A stretch of DNA of 64,000 bases from positions 2,542,001-2,606,000 of the forward strand of contig NZ_JAJMPA010000001.1 of the NCBI RefSeq assembly GCF_020991475.1, in the 5' to 3' direction. Origin of the DNA: Pedobacter sp. MC2016-14 (GTDB taxonomy: Bacteria; Bacteroidota; Bacteroidia; Sphingobacteriales; Sphingobacteriaceae). The position numbers and the translations under genes are program-made. This document shows positions 52,566-62,401 of the stretch, piece by piece. Below the pieces are notes generated by a model. The model was given only the letters and a program-made list of their open reading frames with translations. It made no database searches and was not told the DNA's origin. Each line of letters begins with the position of its first letter. Within the stretch, counting starts at the first letter, position 1.

Positions 52566-55500
52566 ATGAGATATTTGTACTTTATAAAGTTTGCTTTTTT
52601 ATCCTCATTAATCGTGTTTGCAAAAGGCCTTTTTGCACAGGAACTGCCCTATGAATTGCTTGCCACGGATGTGGTGGCTGTGAACAGACAACCAATGAAG
52701 GCAAGCGCTTTCGCTTACGAAAATAAAGCCTTGGCCACACAGCGTAGTAAAGAAAAATCAGCTTATTTTCTGTCATTAAATGGCAACTGGAAGTTCAACT
52801 GGGTAAAAGACCCCCGACAGCGTCCGCTCAATTTTTTTAAAAATGATTTTAACGATAGTAAATGGGACAATTTTAAAGTCCCTGCAAATTGGGAGCTTCA
52901 TGGTTATGGTACGCCTATTTACATTAATACTTCCTATGAATTTACCGGACACGCAAAAAAAGGCGCTCAATTAAATCCACCTTATGATATCCCGGTAGAC
53001 AATAATCCAGTTGGCTCTTATCGTAAAAAAGTGGTAATCCCTGAAAGCTGGGATGGCCGTCAGGTTTTTATTCATTTGGGAGCAGTAAAATCTGCGTTTT
53101 TTATTTGGGTAAATGGGCAGAAGGTAGGCTATAGTGAAGACAGTAAACTTGAAGCGGAGTTTGACTTGACTAAATATCTAAAAAAAGGAGAAAACCTAAT
53201 TGCCTTGCAAGTATACCGCTGGAGCGATGGGAGTTATTTAGAATGTCAGGATATGTGGCGCATTTCTGGAATAGAGCGTGATGTATATTTGTATGCAACA
53301 CCAAAGCTGGATCTTAGGGATTTTAAAGCAATAGCCACACTAGACAAATCCTATAAAAATGGATTACTCGACATACAAGCGGAAATTGCCAATTATAAAG
53401 TCGATCAATCCGGCTTTCATAGTATTCCAGATACCTTTTCAGTAGAGATGGAACTGCTTAATGCCGAAGGTCAGCAGGTAATGTTTCAAAAAACCAAAAC
53501 CGTTCACAGCGTTCTGGGGAACTACAATACCAAAGTTCATTTTAAAGGAGCAGTTGCAGATGTAAAAACCTGGTCGGCAGAAACGCCATACCGCTATACT
53601 TTATTCCTTACATTAAAAGATAAATCAGGTAAACTTTTACAGGTTGTTCCGCAGCAGTTGGGTTTTAGATCTGTGGAAATAAAAGACCGGAACTTTTTGG
53701 TGAATGGTAAACGAATTTTTCTAAAAGGCGTAAACAGGCACGAACATCATCCAAAAAATGGGCATGTGTTAGCTAAAGAGGATATGCTTAAGGATGTGGA
53801 GATGATGAAAAAACTGAACATCAATGCAGTTCGTCAATCACATTACCCGCCTGATCCTTACTGGCTTGAACTCTGCGACCAATACGGCTTATACGTTGTT
53901 GACGAAGCAAACATTGAATCACACGGCCGGGGATATGAAATTCCTTATACCCTTGGGAATGATAAAAATTGGCTCCATGCACATATGGAGCGCATTACCA
54001 GAATGTACGAGCGCGATAAAAACTACACCAGCATCATTACCTGGTCGCTGGGAAACGAAGCTGGAAATGGCGTAAATTTCTATGAAGGGTATGAATGGAT
54101 GAAAAAACATGACTTGCGCCCTGTTCAATATGAACGTGCCGAATCTGATTTTAACACCGATTTGATGGTACCCCAATACCCAGCGCCTTCTTCTATGATT
54201 GCCTACTCAAAAGGAAATCCCGATAAAGTGATGATCATGAGTGAATATGCCCACATTATGGGGAATGGTCTTGGTAACTTTAAAGAATACTGGGATGCGA
54301 TCCGTAAGTACCCTTATTTGCAGGGCGGTTTTATTTGGGAATGGGTAGATCAATCCATTGACACGGTGAAGAATGGTAAAAGGATATTAGCTTACGGTGG
54401 TGATTTTCCTTTGGAAGGTCCTGCTGACAATAACTTTAGTGATAACAATTTTTGTGTTAAAGGCGTAGTAACTGCCTATCGGGAGCTTACTCCAATGGCT
54501 ATAGAAGTAAAGAAAGTTTTGCAGCCTGTCCAGTCCGTCTTAAAAAAGGGCTACCTGCTTGAAGTAAAAAACGAATACTTTTTTAGAAACCTGGATAACG
54601 TAAAACTCGTATGGGAACTAATGGAAGAAGGGAAATTAATAAAAAAAGGGAGCATAAGTAAGCTAGAAGTTCTGCCTGGTGATGTTCAACAGTTCCGGCT
54701 TCCGATAACAACGTCTTTTGCTAATCGTAAGTCTTACTTCTTAAATATTCATTATACTTTAAAGAAGGCTGAACCATTTTTAGCACCAGGTTATGAAATA
54801 GCTTATGAACAATTTCCATTAAACGAGATCTCTGCAAAAACCGATACACCTCTAACATACGCGCACTTAAAGTCCTTAAAAACAAAAGAAAAACTCAGCA
54901 TTAGCGGTAAAAACTTCAGGGTGGAATTTGACTTAAATGCTGCGGTACTGAGCAGTTATACTTTTGATGGCGAAACGTTAATCCAGAATGGCCCGCATCC
55001 GGATTTCTGGAGAGCACCCACTGATAATGATATTGGTTCTGGCTTTAACAAGTCCATGAGGATGTGGCGCAATGCATACAACCTTGGTAAAGCCATTGAT
55101 GTGAAATTTTCTGAACTAGAGACAGGGCTGTTCGAAGTCGTATTTAAAAAGGAACTTGTTAACGGAGATGCAATCGCCGAACAAACATTTTTAATTTATG
55201 GTGATGGAAGTATTCGGGTAAATAATAAGTTCACACCCATTAAGGGGGACTATCAATTACTGATGCGTATCGGCAATAACTTGGCCATGAGCAAAAATTT
55301 AAACCAAATTCAGTGGTACGGCCGTGGGCCGGGAGAAAACTATTGGGACAGGAAGTCGGCTACTCTTGTAGGATTGTATACCGGGCAGGTAAAGGATCAG
55401 TACATTCCATATGCCCGTCCCCAGGAAAGTGGCAACAAAACAGATGTACGCTGGGTAAGCTTTGCAGATAAAAAGGGCAAGGGCCTGAAAATAGAGTATA

Positions 55501-55751
55501 CAGATAGCTTACTTAATTTTTCTGCAATTCCTTATAGCCTTGATGATTTAGACCCCGAACAAGATAAAAAACAGTACCATTCTGGAGAATTAGTGGCAAG
55601 AGATCAGATTTATGTACATTTAGATTTGCAACAAACAGGTTTGCAGGGAATTGATAGCTGGGGCGCCTGGCCATTAAAAGAGTATATGGTGCCTTACCAA
55701 CCCAGTACCTATAGTTACCAGATTAGACCTTTGACCAAAAAAAATAAATAA
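52566..55751 (+). CDS. GH2 beta-galactosidase (LacZ-type)
   Basis: Retaining beta-galactosidase of 1061 aa with Sec signal (ending GLFAQ). It has the five-domain LacZ order: sugar-binding jelly roll (WKFNWVKDPRQRPLNFFKND, VPANWELHGYGTPIYINTSY), immunoglobulin-like domain, TIM barrel with acid/base Glu498 in WSLGNEAGNG and nucleophile Glu560 in MSEYAHIMGNGLGNF, and a C-terminal beta-sandwich (DFWRAPTDNDIGSGF, WYGRGPGENYWDR). Here it would remove terminal galactose from N-glycan antennae. It is a periplasmic enzyme in an operon of N-glycan glycosidases. Confidence 0.94.
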   Translation: MRYLYFIKFAFLSSLIVFAKGLFAQELPYELLATDVVAVNRQPMKASAFAYENKALATQRSKEKSAYFLSLNGNWKFNWVKDPRQRPLNFFKNDFNDSKWDNFKVPANWELHGYGTPIYINTSYEFTGHAKKGAQLNPPYDIPVDNNPVGSYRKKVVIPESWDGRQVFIHLGAVKSAFFIWVNGQKVGYSEDSKLEAEFDLTKYLKKGENLIALQVYRWSDGSYLECQDMWRISGIERDVYLYATPKLDLRDFKAIATLDKSYKNGLLDIQAEIANYKVDQSGFHSIPDTFSVEMELLNAEGQQVMFQKTKTVHSVLGNYNTKVHFKGAVADVKTWSAETPYRYTLFLTLKDKSGKLLQVVPQQLGFRSVEIKDRNFLVNGKRIFLKGVNRHEHHPKNGHVLAKEDMLKDVEMMKKLNINAVRQSHYPPDPYWLELCDQYGLYVVDEANIESHGRGYEIPYTLGNDKNWLHAHMERITRMYERDKNYTSIITWSLGNEAGNGVNFYEGYEWMKKHDLRPVQYERAESDFNTDLMVPQYPAPSSMIAYSKGNPDKVMIMSEYAHIMGNGLGNFKEYWDAIRKYPYLQGGFIWEWVDQSIDTVKNGKRILAYGGDFPLEGPADNNFSDNNFCVKGVVTAYRELTPMAIEVKKVLQPVQSVLKKGYLLEVKNEYFFRNLDNVKLVWELMEEGKLIKKGSISKLEVLPGDVQQFRLPITTSFANRKSYFLNIHYTLKKAEPFLAPGYEIAYEQFPLNEISAKTDTPLTYAHLKSLKTKEKLSISGKNFRVEFDLNAAVLSSYTFDGETLIQNGPHPDFWRAPTDNDIGSGFNKSMRMWRNAYNLGKAIDVKFSELETGLFEVVFKKELVNGDAIAEQTFLIYGDGSIRVNNKFTPIKGDYQLLMRIGNNLAMSKNLNQIQWYGRGPGENYWDRKSATLVGLYTGQVKDQYIPYARPQESGNKTDVRWVSFADKKGKGLKIEYTDSLLNFSAIPYSLDDLDPEQDKKQYHSGELVARDQIYVHLDLQQTGLQGIDSWGAWPLKEYMVPYQPSTYSYQIRPLTKKNK

Positions 55752-55771
55752 CCAACCTAAAATAACCTTAT

Positions 55772-57406
55772 ATGTTTAAAAGAACAATGTTGCTTGTTTC
55801 GCTCCTGGTTTATGCCTGCAGTGGTTTTTCACAAATTAATATCATTCCAAAGCCGGTAAGTTTAATCGTGCCTAAGGGAAATCAGGTTTTAAAAATTGAT
55901 AAAAATACAGGCGTTCTGATAAAAGACCCTTCGCTTAAAAACTCAGCCGATTTCTTAAATTCTTATTTGACTGACTTTTACAACTTCAAACTTAATGAAA
56001 CTTCAGGGCAAGGTCTTATTACGCTAAGCCTTAAGGCAGGTAAAAATAAAACGAAAGGAGCCTATCAGCTTACCGTCAATAAAAAAGGAGTGCTTATAGA
56101 AGGCTCAGATGCTTCCGGCGTTTTTTATGGAGTACAATCACTGATACAGCTGTTGCCAACGGATCAGGGAGTTGCTTTAGCTATTCCCTACGTGTCTGTA
56201 ACCGATGCACCACGTTTTGCTTATAGAAGCATGCACCTGGATGTCGCCAGACATTTTTTTCCAGTGTCCTTTGTGAAAAAATATATCGATTACCTGGCAC
56301 TTCACAAGATGAACAATTTCCACTGGCACCTTACAGACGACCAGGGTTGGAGAATTGAGATTAAAAAATATCCCAAATTAACCCAGTTGGGTTCCTATAG
56401 AAACGGAACCATAACAGGTCATTTTCCTGGAAAAGGAAACGATTACCTGCAATACTCCGGTTATTATACACAAGAAGAAATCAAAGATGTAGTGGCTTAT
56501 GCAAGCAAAAGGTACATCAATGTAATTCCCGAAATAGAGATGCCGGGCCATGCATCGGCAGCAATCGCGGCCTATCCAGAATTGAGTTGCTTTCCTGAAG
56601 AACCTACACGCTTCCCTGATTCTACAATTTGGTCGGGCCCGGTAATTGGCAAACACGTACAACAGACCTGGGGTGTTTTTGATGATGTATTTGCACCTAC
56701 AGAAACTACTTTCACCTTTTTACAAAATGTAATTGACGAAGTACTGCCCCTGTTCCCCTCCAAACTTATCCACATAGGTGGAGATGAATGTCCTAAAGAC
56801 AACTGGAAGCGTTCCCCATTTTGTCGGCAATTGATGAAAGAAAAGGGTTTAAAAGATGAGCACGAACTTCAAAGCTATTTTATTCAGCGTATGGAGAAAT
56901 ACATCAATGGAAAAGGCCGGACCATTATTGGATGGGACGAGATTTTAGAAGGTGGTTTAGCACCAAATGCAGTGGTCATGAGCTGGAGAGGTGAAGAAGG
57001 AGGAATTGCGGCTGCAAAACAAAAACACCAGGTGATCATGACACCCGGAAGTCACGTGTATTTTGACCACTCGCAAGTTAAAAAGAACGACTCCTTGACT
57101 ATAGGCGGCTACACTCCATTAAGTAAAGTTTATGCTTATGAACCCGTTCCAAAAGAACTAAATACAGAAGAAGCGAAGTACGTACTTGGTGCCCAGGCTA
57201 ACGTATGGACAGAATATATCAACTCTCCATCTAAAATACAGTACCAGATTTTTCCAAGAATCACAGCCTTAAGTGAAGTTTTATGGAGTACTAAAAATTC
57301 AAGGGACTGGAAAGATTTTGAAAGCAGACTGGTTGCTCAAGTAGAACGGTATAAACTTTGGAAAGTAAGCTATGGTACATTGATCGCTGAAGACGGGAAA
57401 AAATGA
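55772..57406 (+). CDS. GH20 beta-N-acetylhexosaminidase
   Basis: Substrate-assisted exo-hexosaminidase, 544 aa with Sec signal (ending GFSQ). After an N-terminal alpha/beta domain (about 25-140), the TIM barrel shows YRSMHLDVARHFFPVSFVKK, HWHLTDDQGWRIEIKKYP, PEIEMPGHASAAIAAYPEL and the catalytic pair Asp338-Glu339 in LIHIGGDECPKDNW, with VMSWRGEEGG and NVWTEY downstream. In this locus it would remove antennary GlcNAc exposed by the galactosidase. The stop overlaps the GH92 start (ATGA), so they are co-translated. Confidence 0.95.
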   Translation: MFKRTMLLVSLLVYACSGFSQINIIPKPVSLIVPKGNQVLKIDKNTGVLIKDPSLKNSADFLNSYLTDFYNFKLNETSGQGLITLSLKAGKNKTKGAYQLTVNKKGVLIEGSDASGVFYGVQSLIQLLPTDQGVALAIPYVSVTDAPRFAYRSMHLDVARHFFPVSFVKKYIDYLALHKMNNFHWHLTDDQGWRIEIKKYPKLTQLGSYRNGTITGHFPGKGNDYLQYSGYYTQEEIKDVVAYASKRYINVIPEIEMPGHASAAIAAYPELSCFPEEPTRFPDSTIWSGPVIGKHVQQTWGVFDDVFAPTETTFTFLQNVIDEVLPLFPSKLIHIGGDECPKDNWKRSPFCRQLMKEKGLKDEHELQSYFIQRMEKYINGKGRTIIGWDEILEGGLAPNAVVMSWRGEEGGIAAAKQKHQVIMTPGSHVYFDHSQVKKNDSLTIGGYTPLSKVYAYEPVPKELNTEEAKYVLGAQANVWTEYINSPSKIQYQIFPRITALSEVLWSTKNSRDWKDFESRLVAQVERYKLWKVSYGTLIAEDGKK

Positions 57407-59688
57407 TCAAAGAAAAAGTACTTATAATGCTGGTGATATTCTTTCCTGTGTATGGAAAGCTATGCGCCCAGCTTACACACCAAAATAAAAAAGCCATGTT
57501 AAAAGATGGCTTAACCCAATATGTAAATCCCTATATAGGAACAGGTTTTCATGGGCATGTTTTTTTAGGTGCAAATGTCCCATTCGGTGCGGTACAGCTT
57601 GGTCCTGTAAATCTATCAACAGGATGGGACTGGTGTTCGGGATACCACTACAGCGATTCTACCATCACCGGTTTTTCTCATACGCATTTAAGCGGTACCG
57701 GAATTGGTGATCTCGGTGATATTTCCGTGATGCCGGTGCTTGGTGACGTGCAACTGCGTAAAGGAAACCTTAGTAATGAAAAAAGCGGTTATTATTCATT
57801 ATTTACACATCAGGACGAAGTTACCAAACCTGGATATTATAGCGTAAAACTAAAACGTTATGGAATTAAAGCAGAACTTACCGCAAGTAAAAGGGTTGGT
57901 TTCCATCAATATACATTCCCTGCTGGTAAAAGTTCTAAAATCATTATTGACCTTCAACCCGGAATAGGCTGGGACCAGGCAACAGAAACCTGCCTATACC
58001 AGGAAAACGAAAATACAGTCTCTGGTTATCGCTATTCAATGGGTTGGGCCAAAGACCAGCGAATCTATTTCACAGCCGTATTCTCCAAACCCATCAGGGA
58101 TTTTTCACTTTACGATAGTATATCCGTTAAGGAAGGTAAACAGTTGAAGGGCTTATTTGTAAAAGGAGTGGCAACCTTTGATACCCGGGCAGGTGAAAAA
58201 ATTAGTTTAAAAGTTGCCATTTCTCCGGTAAGCGTAGAAAATGCAAAGTTGAACATGAAAGCAGAAATGCCTGGCTGGGATTTTTCAAAACAGGTAGAGC
58301 GGGCAAACGAAGCCTGGAACAACGAACTTGGCAGAATTGCAATAAAGACAATTGATGCGCAAAGAAAGCGTGTTTTTTATACTGCATTGTATCATACCAT
58401 GATTGCGCCCTCCGTATTTAACGACGTAAATGGTGATTATTTAGGGACAGATAAAAAGGTATATAAAAATGCTGCTTTTACAAATTACACTACTTTTTCG
58501 TTGTGGGATACCTACAGGGCCGCACATCCATTGATGACCTTGATCAACCCCGAAAAAACAAGTGATCTTATAAATACGATGCTGGCCATCTATCAGCAGC
58601 AAGGTAAGCTCCCGGTATGGCATTTAATGGCCAATGAAACAGATTGCATGGTAGGTAATCCTGCTTTGCCAGTCATTGCCGACGCCTATTTAAAAGGAAT
58701 TAAAGGATTTGATAAAGATTTGGCCTATCAGGCTATGAAAATAACAGGGATGCGTGATGAACGGGGGCTGTACTATATTAAAAAGTATGGCTATCTGCCG
58801 GCAGACAGCCTGGTAGAAAATGTAGCCATAGGACTTGAATTTGCTATTGCAGACTGGTCGGTTGCCCAGGTTGCTAAAAAACGTGGGGCAAACGCCGATT
58901 ATATATACTGGAGTAATCGCGGACAAAATTACCGGAATTACTTTGATAAAAACACCAGGTTTATGAGGGGAAGGGTGGCCGATAAGAGTTGGAGAACTCC
59001 ATTTAATCCCATTTCTGCTATTCACCAAAAGGATGATTTTACAGAAGGCAATGCATGGCAGTATACCTGGCTCGTACCTCATGATGTAGAAGGTTTGATC
59101 GGTTTAATGGGGGGAGAACAGCAGTTTGAAACCAAATTAGATTCTTTATTTACGGTTAAAGATGAACTGGGAGTCATAAAATCTAATGATATATCTGGAT
59201 TAATAGGTCAGTATGCTCATGGAAACGAGCCTAGTCACCATATTGCTTACCTCTACGGTTATTTAGGAAAGCCGGCAAAAGCTGCTGATAAAGTGAGGTT
59301 TATCATGGATAACCTATACACAGATAAAGCTGATGGTTTAAGTGGTAACGAGGATGTGGGCCAGATGTCTGCCTGGTATATCTTTTCGGCGCTGGGTTTT
59401 TATCCTGTTAACCCGGCCAATGGACTTTACGTATTTGGAAGCCCTGTTGTAGATGATGCGATTTTAGATGTTGGAGCAGGTAAAACTTTCCATATTTCAG
59501 TAAAAAACAATACCAAAACCAACAAGTACATCCAATCTATCCAGCTTAATGGTAAGCCGTATACAAAGGCCTATATTCAACATAGCGACTTTGTAAAGGG
59601 TGGAGAAATGATCATCCTGATGGGTTCAAAACCGGCTGCCACCTGGGGTACCCTGCAAAAAGACCGGGCGTATTCTGTTGCAAACTAA
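57403..59688 (+). CDS. GH92 alpha-mannosidase
   Basis: Ca2+-dependent inverting exo-alpha-mannosidase, 761 aa with a Sec signal (ending LCAQ). Family landmarks are YVNPYIGTGFHGHVFLGANV near residue 45, FSHTHLSGTGIGDLGDISVM, FTEGNAWQYTWLVPHDVEGL (Glu548, the probable catalytic acid), HGNEPSHHIAYLYGY and GNEDVGQMSAWYIFSALGFYP. Members act on alpha-1,2, 1,3 or 1,4 mannose. Here it would trim alpha-1,3 or alpha-1,2 mannose from the N-glycan core. Start overlaps GH20. Confidence 0.95.
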   Translation: MIKEKVLIMLVIFFPVYGKLCAQLTHQNKKAMLKDGLTQYVNPYIGTGFHGHVFLGANVPFGAVQLGPVNLSTGWDWCSGYHYSDSTITGFSHTHLSGTGIGDLGDISVMPVLGDVQLRKGNLSNEKSGYYSLFTHQDEVTKPGYYSVKLKRYGIKAELTASKRVGFHQYTFPAGKSSKIIIDLQPGIGWDQATETCLYQENENTVSGYRYSMGWAKDQRIYFTAVFSKPIRDFSLYDSISVKEGKQLKGLFVKGVATFDTRAGEKISLKVAISPVSVENAKLNMKAEMPGWDFSKQVERANEAWNNELGRIAIKTIDAQRKRVFYTALYHTMIAPSVFNDVNGDYLGTDKKVYKNAAFTNYTTFSLWDTYRAAHPLMTLINPEKTSDLINTMLAIYQQQGKLPVWHLMANETDCMVGNPALPVIADAYLKGIKGFDKDLAYQAMKITGMRDERGLYYIKKYGYLPADSLVENVAIGLEFAIADWSVAQVAKKRGANADYIYWSNRGQNYRNYFDKNTRFMRGRVADKSWRTPFNPISAIHQKDDFTEGNAWQYTWLVPHDVEGLIGLMGGEQQFETKLDSLFTVKDELGVIKSNDISGLIGQYAHGNEPSHHIAYLYGYLGKPAKAADKVRFIMDNLYTDKADGLSGNEDVGQMSAWYIFSALGFYPVNPANGLYVFGSPVVDDAILDVGAGKTFHISVKNNTKTNKYIQSIQLNGKPYTKAYIQHSDFVKGGEMIILMGSKPAATWGTLQKDRAYSVAN

Positions 59689-59700
59689 TTCAAATAAAAG

Positions 59701-62391
59701 ATGCTTAAAACCTTATATAAAAGTCTGAAATTCTTCTTTTTTATACTGCTGCTGTTGGTTACATGCTGCTCAGCACTCATTGCACAAGATCAGTATGAGT
59801 TAAACTCCGGCTGGCTGTGTATGCCTATAAGGAAAGTCAAATCCCAGGGAACCGTGATTTCCAATCCATCCTTCACATTGGAAGGTTGGAAAAAGGCAGT
59901 TGTTCCAGGAACGGTATTAACCACAATGCTCAACAATAAAGAAGTGCCCGATCCATTTTTTGGCATGAACAATAAGCTGATTCCAGATATTTACAACACT
60001 GGGAGAGATTATTATACCTATTGGTTTGTTAAAGATTTTAAAGAACCAGTTCCCAGGGCCGATGGACAAGTATGGCTGAAGTTTAGGGGCATCAATTACA
60101 GTTGTGATATTTTTGTAAACGGAAAGAAAGTAAATCAAACGCCTTTTAAAGGGATGTATCTGCGTAAAGCTTTTAACATTACAACCTTATTGGCAAAAAG
60201 TGGAATAAACAGGCTTGCTGTTATTGTCTATCCTCCTGATGCCGTGGGAAATCCTAATGGCGGTCAGGGTGGTGATGGTACCATTGCAAAAGGTGTAGGC
60301 CATCAGTATACTGCGGGTTGGGATTGGATTCGCCCCATAAGGGATAGAAATACAGGAATTTGGGATAAAGTATTTATTGTCCATACTGGTAAGGTCAGCC
60401 TCGGGAATCCCCATGTGGTTACCCTCGTTCCCGGAAAGAGAAGCCCGGACAGCCCCCAAGAACCAGCAATTGTTAAAGTTTCGGCAGAATTGAAAAACAC
60501 GAGTGCAAAAGAAGTCATCGGTACTTTGATGTATACCCTTGCTGGCCAAAAGGTAATCCAGTCTGTTTCTCTAAAGCCCAACAGCGTTTCAGAGGTCAAA
60601 CTCCCAGACTTTGTACTAAAGAATCCGAAACTATGGTGGCCTGCAGGTTATGGCAAACAGGATTTGTACAATTTAAAACTAAGCTTTCTCGAAAAAGGCA
60701 CGGAGCTTTGTGACAGTCAGACAGTCAGTGTTGGTGTCCGTGAAATCCAGACCAAATGGAATGCAATTACCAGCAGCAAGGAAGTTGCCGTAAACGGTCA
60801 GCGGATCTTTATTAAAGGGGGAAATTGGATCATTTCTGATGCCATGCTCCGTTTTACCGATGCACGTTATGATGCCGAGATCCGCTACCACAGGGATATG
60901 AATTTAAACCTGATCAGGATTTGGGGAGGTGCGCTGATAGAACGGCCTGAATTTTACAAGGCTTGTGATAAATATGGTATGTTGGTGTTTCAGGATTTCT
61001 GGATGTCTGGCGACTGTAATGGACGTTGGGTAGACCCCCTCAAACTGGAAGATCAATGGACAAGAAGGAAGTATCCGGATGACCATCACTTATTTTTGGA
61101 ATCAGCAGCGGACATGATTAAAATGGTAAGAAACCATCCTTCACTGGCAATCTGGTGCGGAGGAAATGAAATTACCCCACCTGATGATATATTAATACCA
61201 TTGCGTGACTCTATTTTACCTGCGCTGGATGGCACAAGATGGTTTATGGACCATTCCAATTCAGACGAGATGTCTAAAAATACTTTGGGAGGCAATGGTG
61301 ACGGACCCTATACCATTCAAAACGTGTCTACCTTTTGGCAAACCCGTACTTTTCCTTTTAATTCAGAAGTTGGTTCTGTTGGGGTAGGAGACATCGAATC
61401 CCTGGAGCGTTTTATTCCAAAAGAAAATTTAAAAGCACCTGAATATATCTGGCCAGAGAAGCGAGGGACTAGAGGTGTTTCTGAGCAAGTGGACTCAGTT
61501 TGGGATTACCACAATTACCTTGGCGTAGGTTATGAGCAACACATTTTACCTTATGGTAAACCAGTTGATGCTGCCGATTTCGCTAAAAAAGCGCAACTGG
61601 TCAATTACGATCAGTACAGGGGATTGATAGAAGGATTTTCTGCCCACATGTGGGATTGGTATACGGGTGTGATTATTTGGAAAACACAGAATCCATGGAC
61701 ATCCATGCGCGGACAGATGTATGATTACTACCTTGATCCAAATGCTTGTTTATTTGGTCTCCGGTCAGGCAGCGAAATGCTTCATGTGATGTACAATCCA
61801 ATAGATGGAATGGTAACGCTGGTAAATAATGATTTTGAGCCGAAACGGAACCTCATGCTGGTGGCCCGGTCTTTCGATATGGCTGGTCATGTTACCCCTT
61901 TGGATCAGATTTTCTGTTACCTGGAACCTTCTGATACTAAAAAAATAAGTTCACTAAAGAAGAAAGTTGATGAACTGTCTGCTAAAAATGGGTCTTTCCT
62001 TTCCCTCCAACTTTTAGACGAGCGGAAGCAAGTTTTGAGCAATAATTTTTATTGGATGCCCGATAGTAAAGGAATTTATTCGGGCTTAAATGAATTAAAA
62101 TCCAGTCCCCTTAAAGCCCGTGCAAAACAGCTTAGACCAGGAAAAATTGAGGTAGTTCTTTTTAACCCATCAAATGGGTCTGTAAGTTTCTTTAACCACA
62201 TTTCCCTAATAAATGCAGCTACAAATAAGCGCATCTTACCCGTGTTTTATGATGATAATTATTTTTCTATCCTGCCAGGAGCGGAGAAAAAGATAATTAT
62301 AGACTATGCACCCGAGGCAGATGGAAAAATGCCCTTGCTTAAGATTACAAACTATGCTGGCCTGGAGCAAAACCTTCAGATTAATCCTTAA
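59701..62391 (+). CDS. GH2 beta-mannosidase-type enzyme (mannosylglycoprotein beta-mannosidase-like)
   Basis: Retaining GH2 enzyme, 896 aa with Sec signal (ending LIAQ). It carries NTGRDYYTYWFVKDF in the jelly roll, NGQRIFIKGGNWIISDAMLR at the barrel entry, acid/base Glu490 in WCGGNEITPPDD and the probable nucleophile Glu556 in PFNSEVGSVGVGDIES. The layout resembles exo-beta-glucosaminidases and plant mannosylglycoprotein endo-beta-mannosidases, rather than LacZ. In an N-glycan operon, cleavage of the Man-beta-1,4-GlcNAc core linkage is the best fit. Alternative: beta-glucosaminidase. Length matches this GH2 branch. Confidence 0.85.
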   Translation: MLKTLYKSLKFFFFILLLLVTCCSALIAQDQYELNSGWLCMPIRKVKSQGTVISNPSFTLEGWKKAVVPGTVLTTMLNNKEVPDPFFGMNNKLIPDIYNTGRDYYTYWFVKDFKEPVPRADGQVWLKFRGINYSCDIFVNGKKVNQTPFKGMYLRKAFNITTLLAKSGINRLAVIVYPPDAVGNPNGGQGGDGTIAKGVGHQYTAGWDWIRPIRDRNTGIWDKVFIVHTGKVSLGNPHVVTLVPGKRSPDSPQEPAIVKVSAELKNTSAKEVIGTLMYTLAGQKVIQSVSLKPNSVSEVKLPDFVLKNPKLWWPAGYGKQDLYNLKLSFLEKGTELCDSQTVSVGVREIQTKWNAITSSKEVAVNGQRIFIKGGNWIISDAMLRFTDARYDAEIRYHRDMNLNLIRIWGGALIERPEFYKACDKYGMLVFQDFWMSGDCNGRWVDPLKLEDQWTRRKYPDDHHLFLESAADMIKMVRNHPSLAIWCGGNEITPPDDILIPLRDSILPALDGTRWFMDHSNSDEMSKNTLGGNGDGPYTIQNVSTFWQTRTFPFNSEVGSVGVGDIESLERFIPKENLKAPEYIWPEKRGTRGVSEQVDSVWDYHNYLGVGYEQHILPYGKPVDAADFAKKAQLVNYDQYRGLIEGFSAHMWDWYTGVIIWKTQNPWTSMRGQMYDYYLDPNACLFGLRSGSEMLHVMYNPIDGMVTLVNNDFEPKRNLMLVARSFDMAGHVTPLDQIFCYLEPSDTKKISSLKKKVDELSAKNGSFLSLQLLDERKQVLSNNFYWMPDSKGIYSGLNELKSSPLKARAKQLRPGKIEVVLFNPSNGSVSFFNHISLINAATNKRILPVFYDDNYFSILPGAEKKIIIDYAPEADGKMPLLKITNYAGLEQNLQINP

Positions 62392-62401
62392 AAGAAGAAA
62401 G

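Noticed and set aside
58690..59082. 130-aa minus-strand open frame within GH92
   Set aside because: Shadow frame; the + strand carries conserved GH92 motifs throughout.
62306..62401. Upstream start of GH125 at 62306
   Set aside because: It overlaps the GH2 gene out of frame and precedes a normal export signal at 62402.
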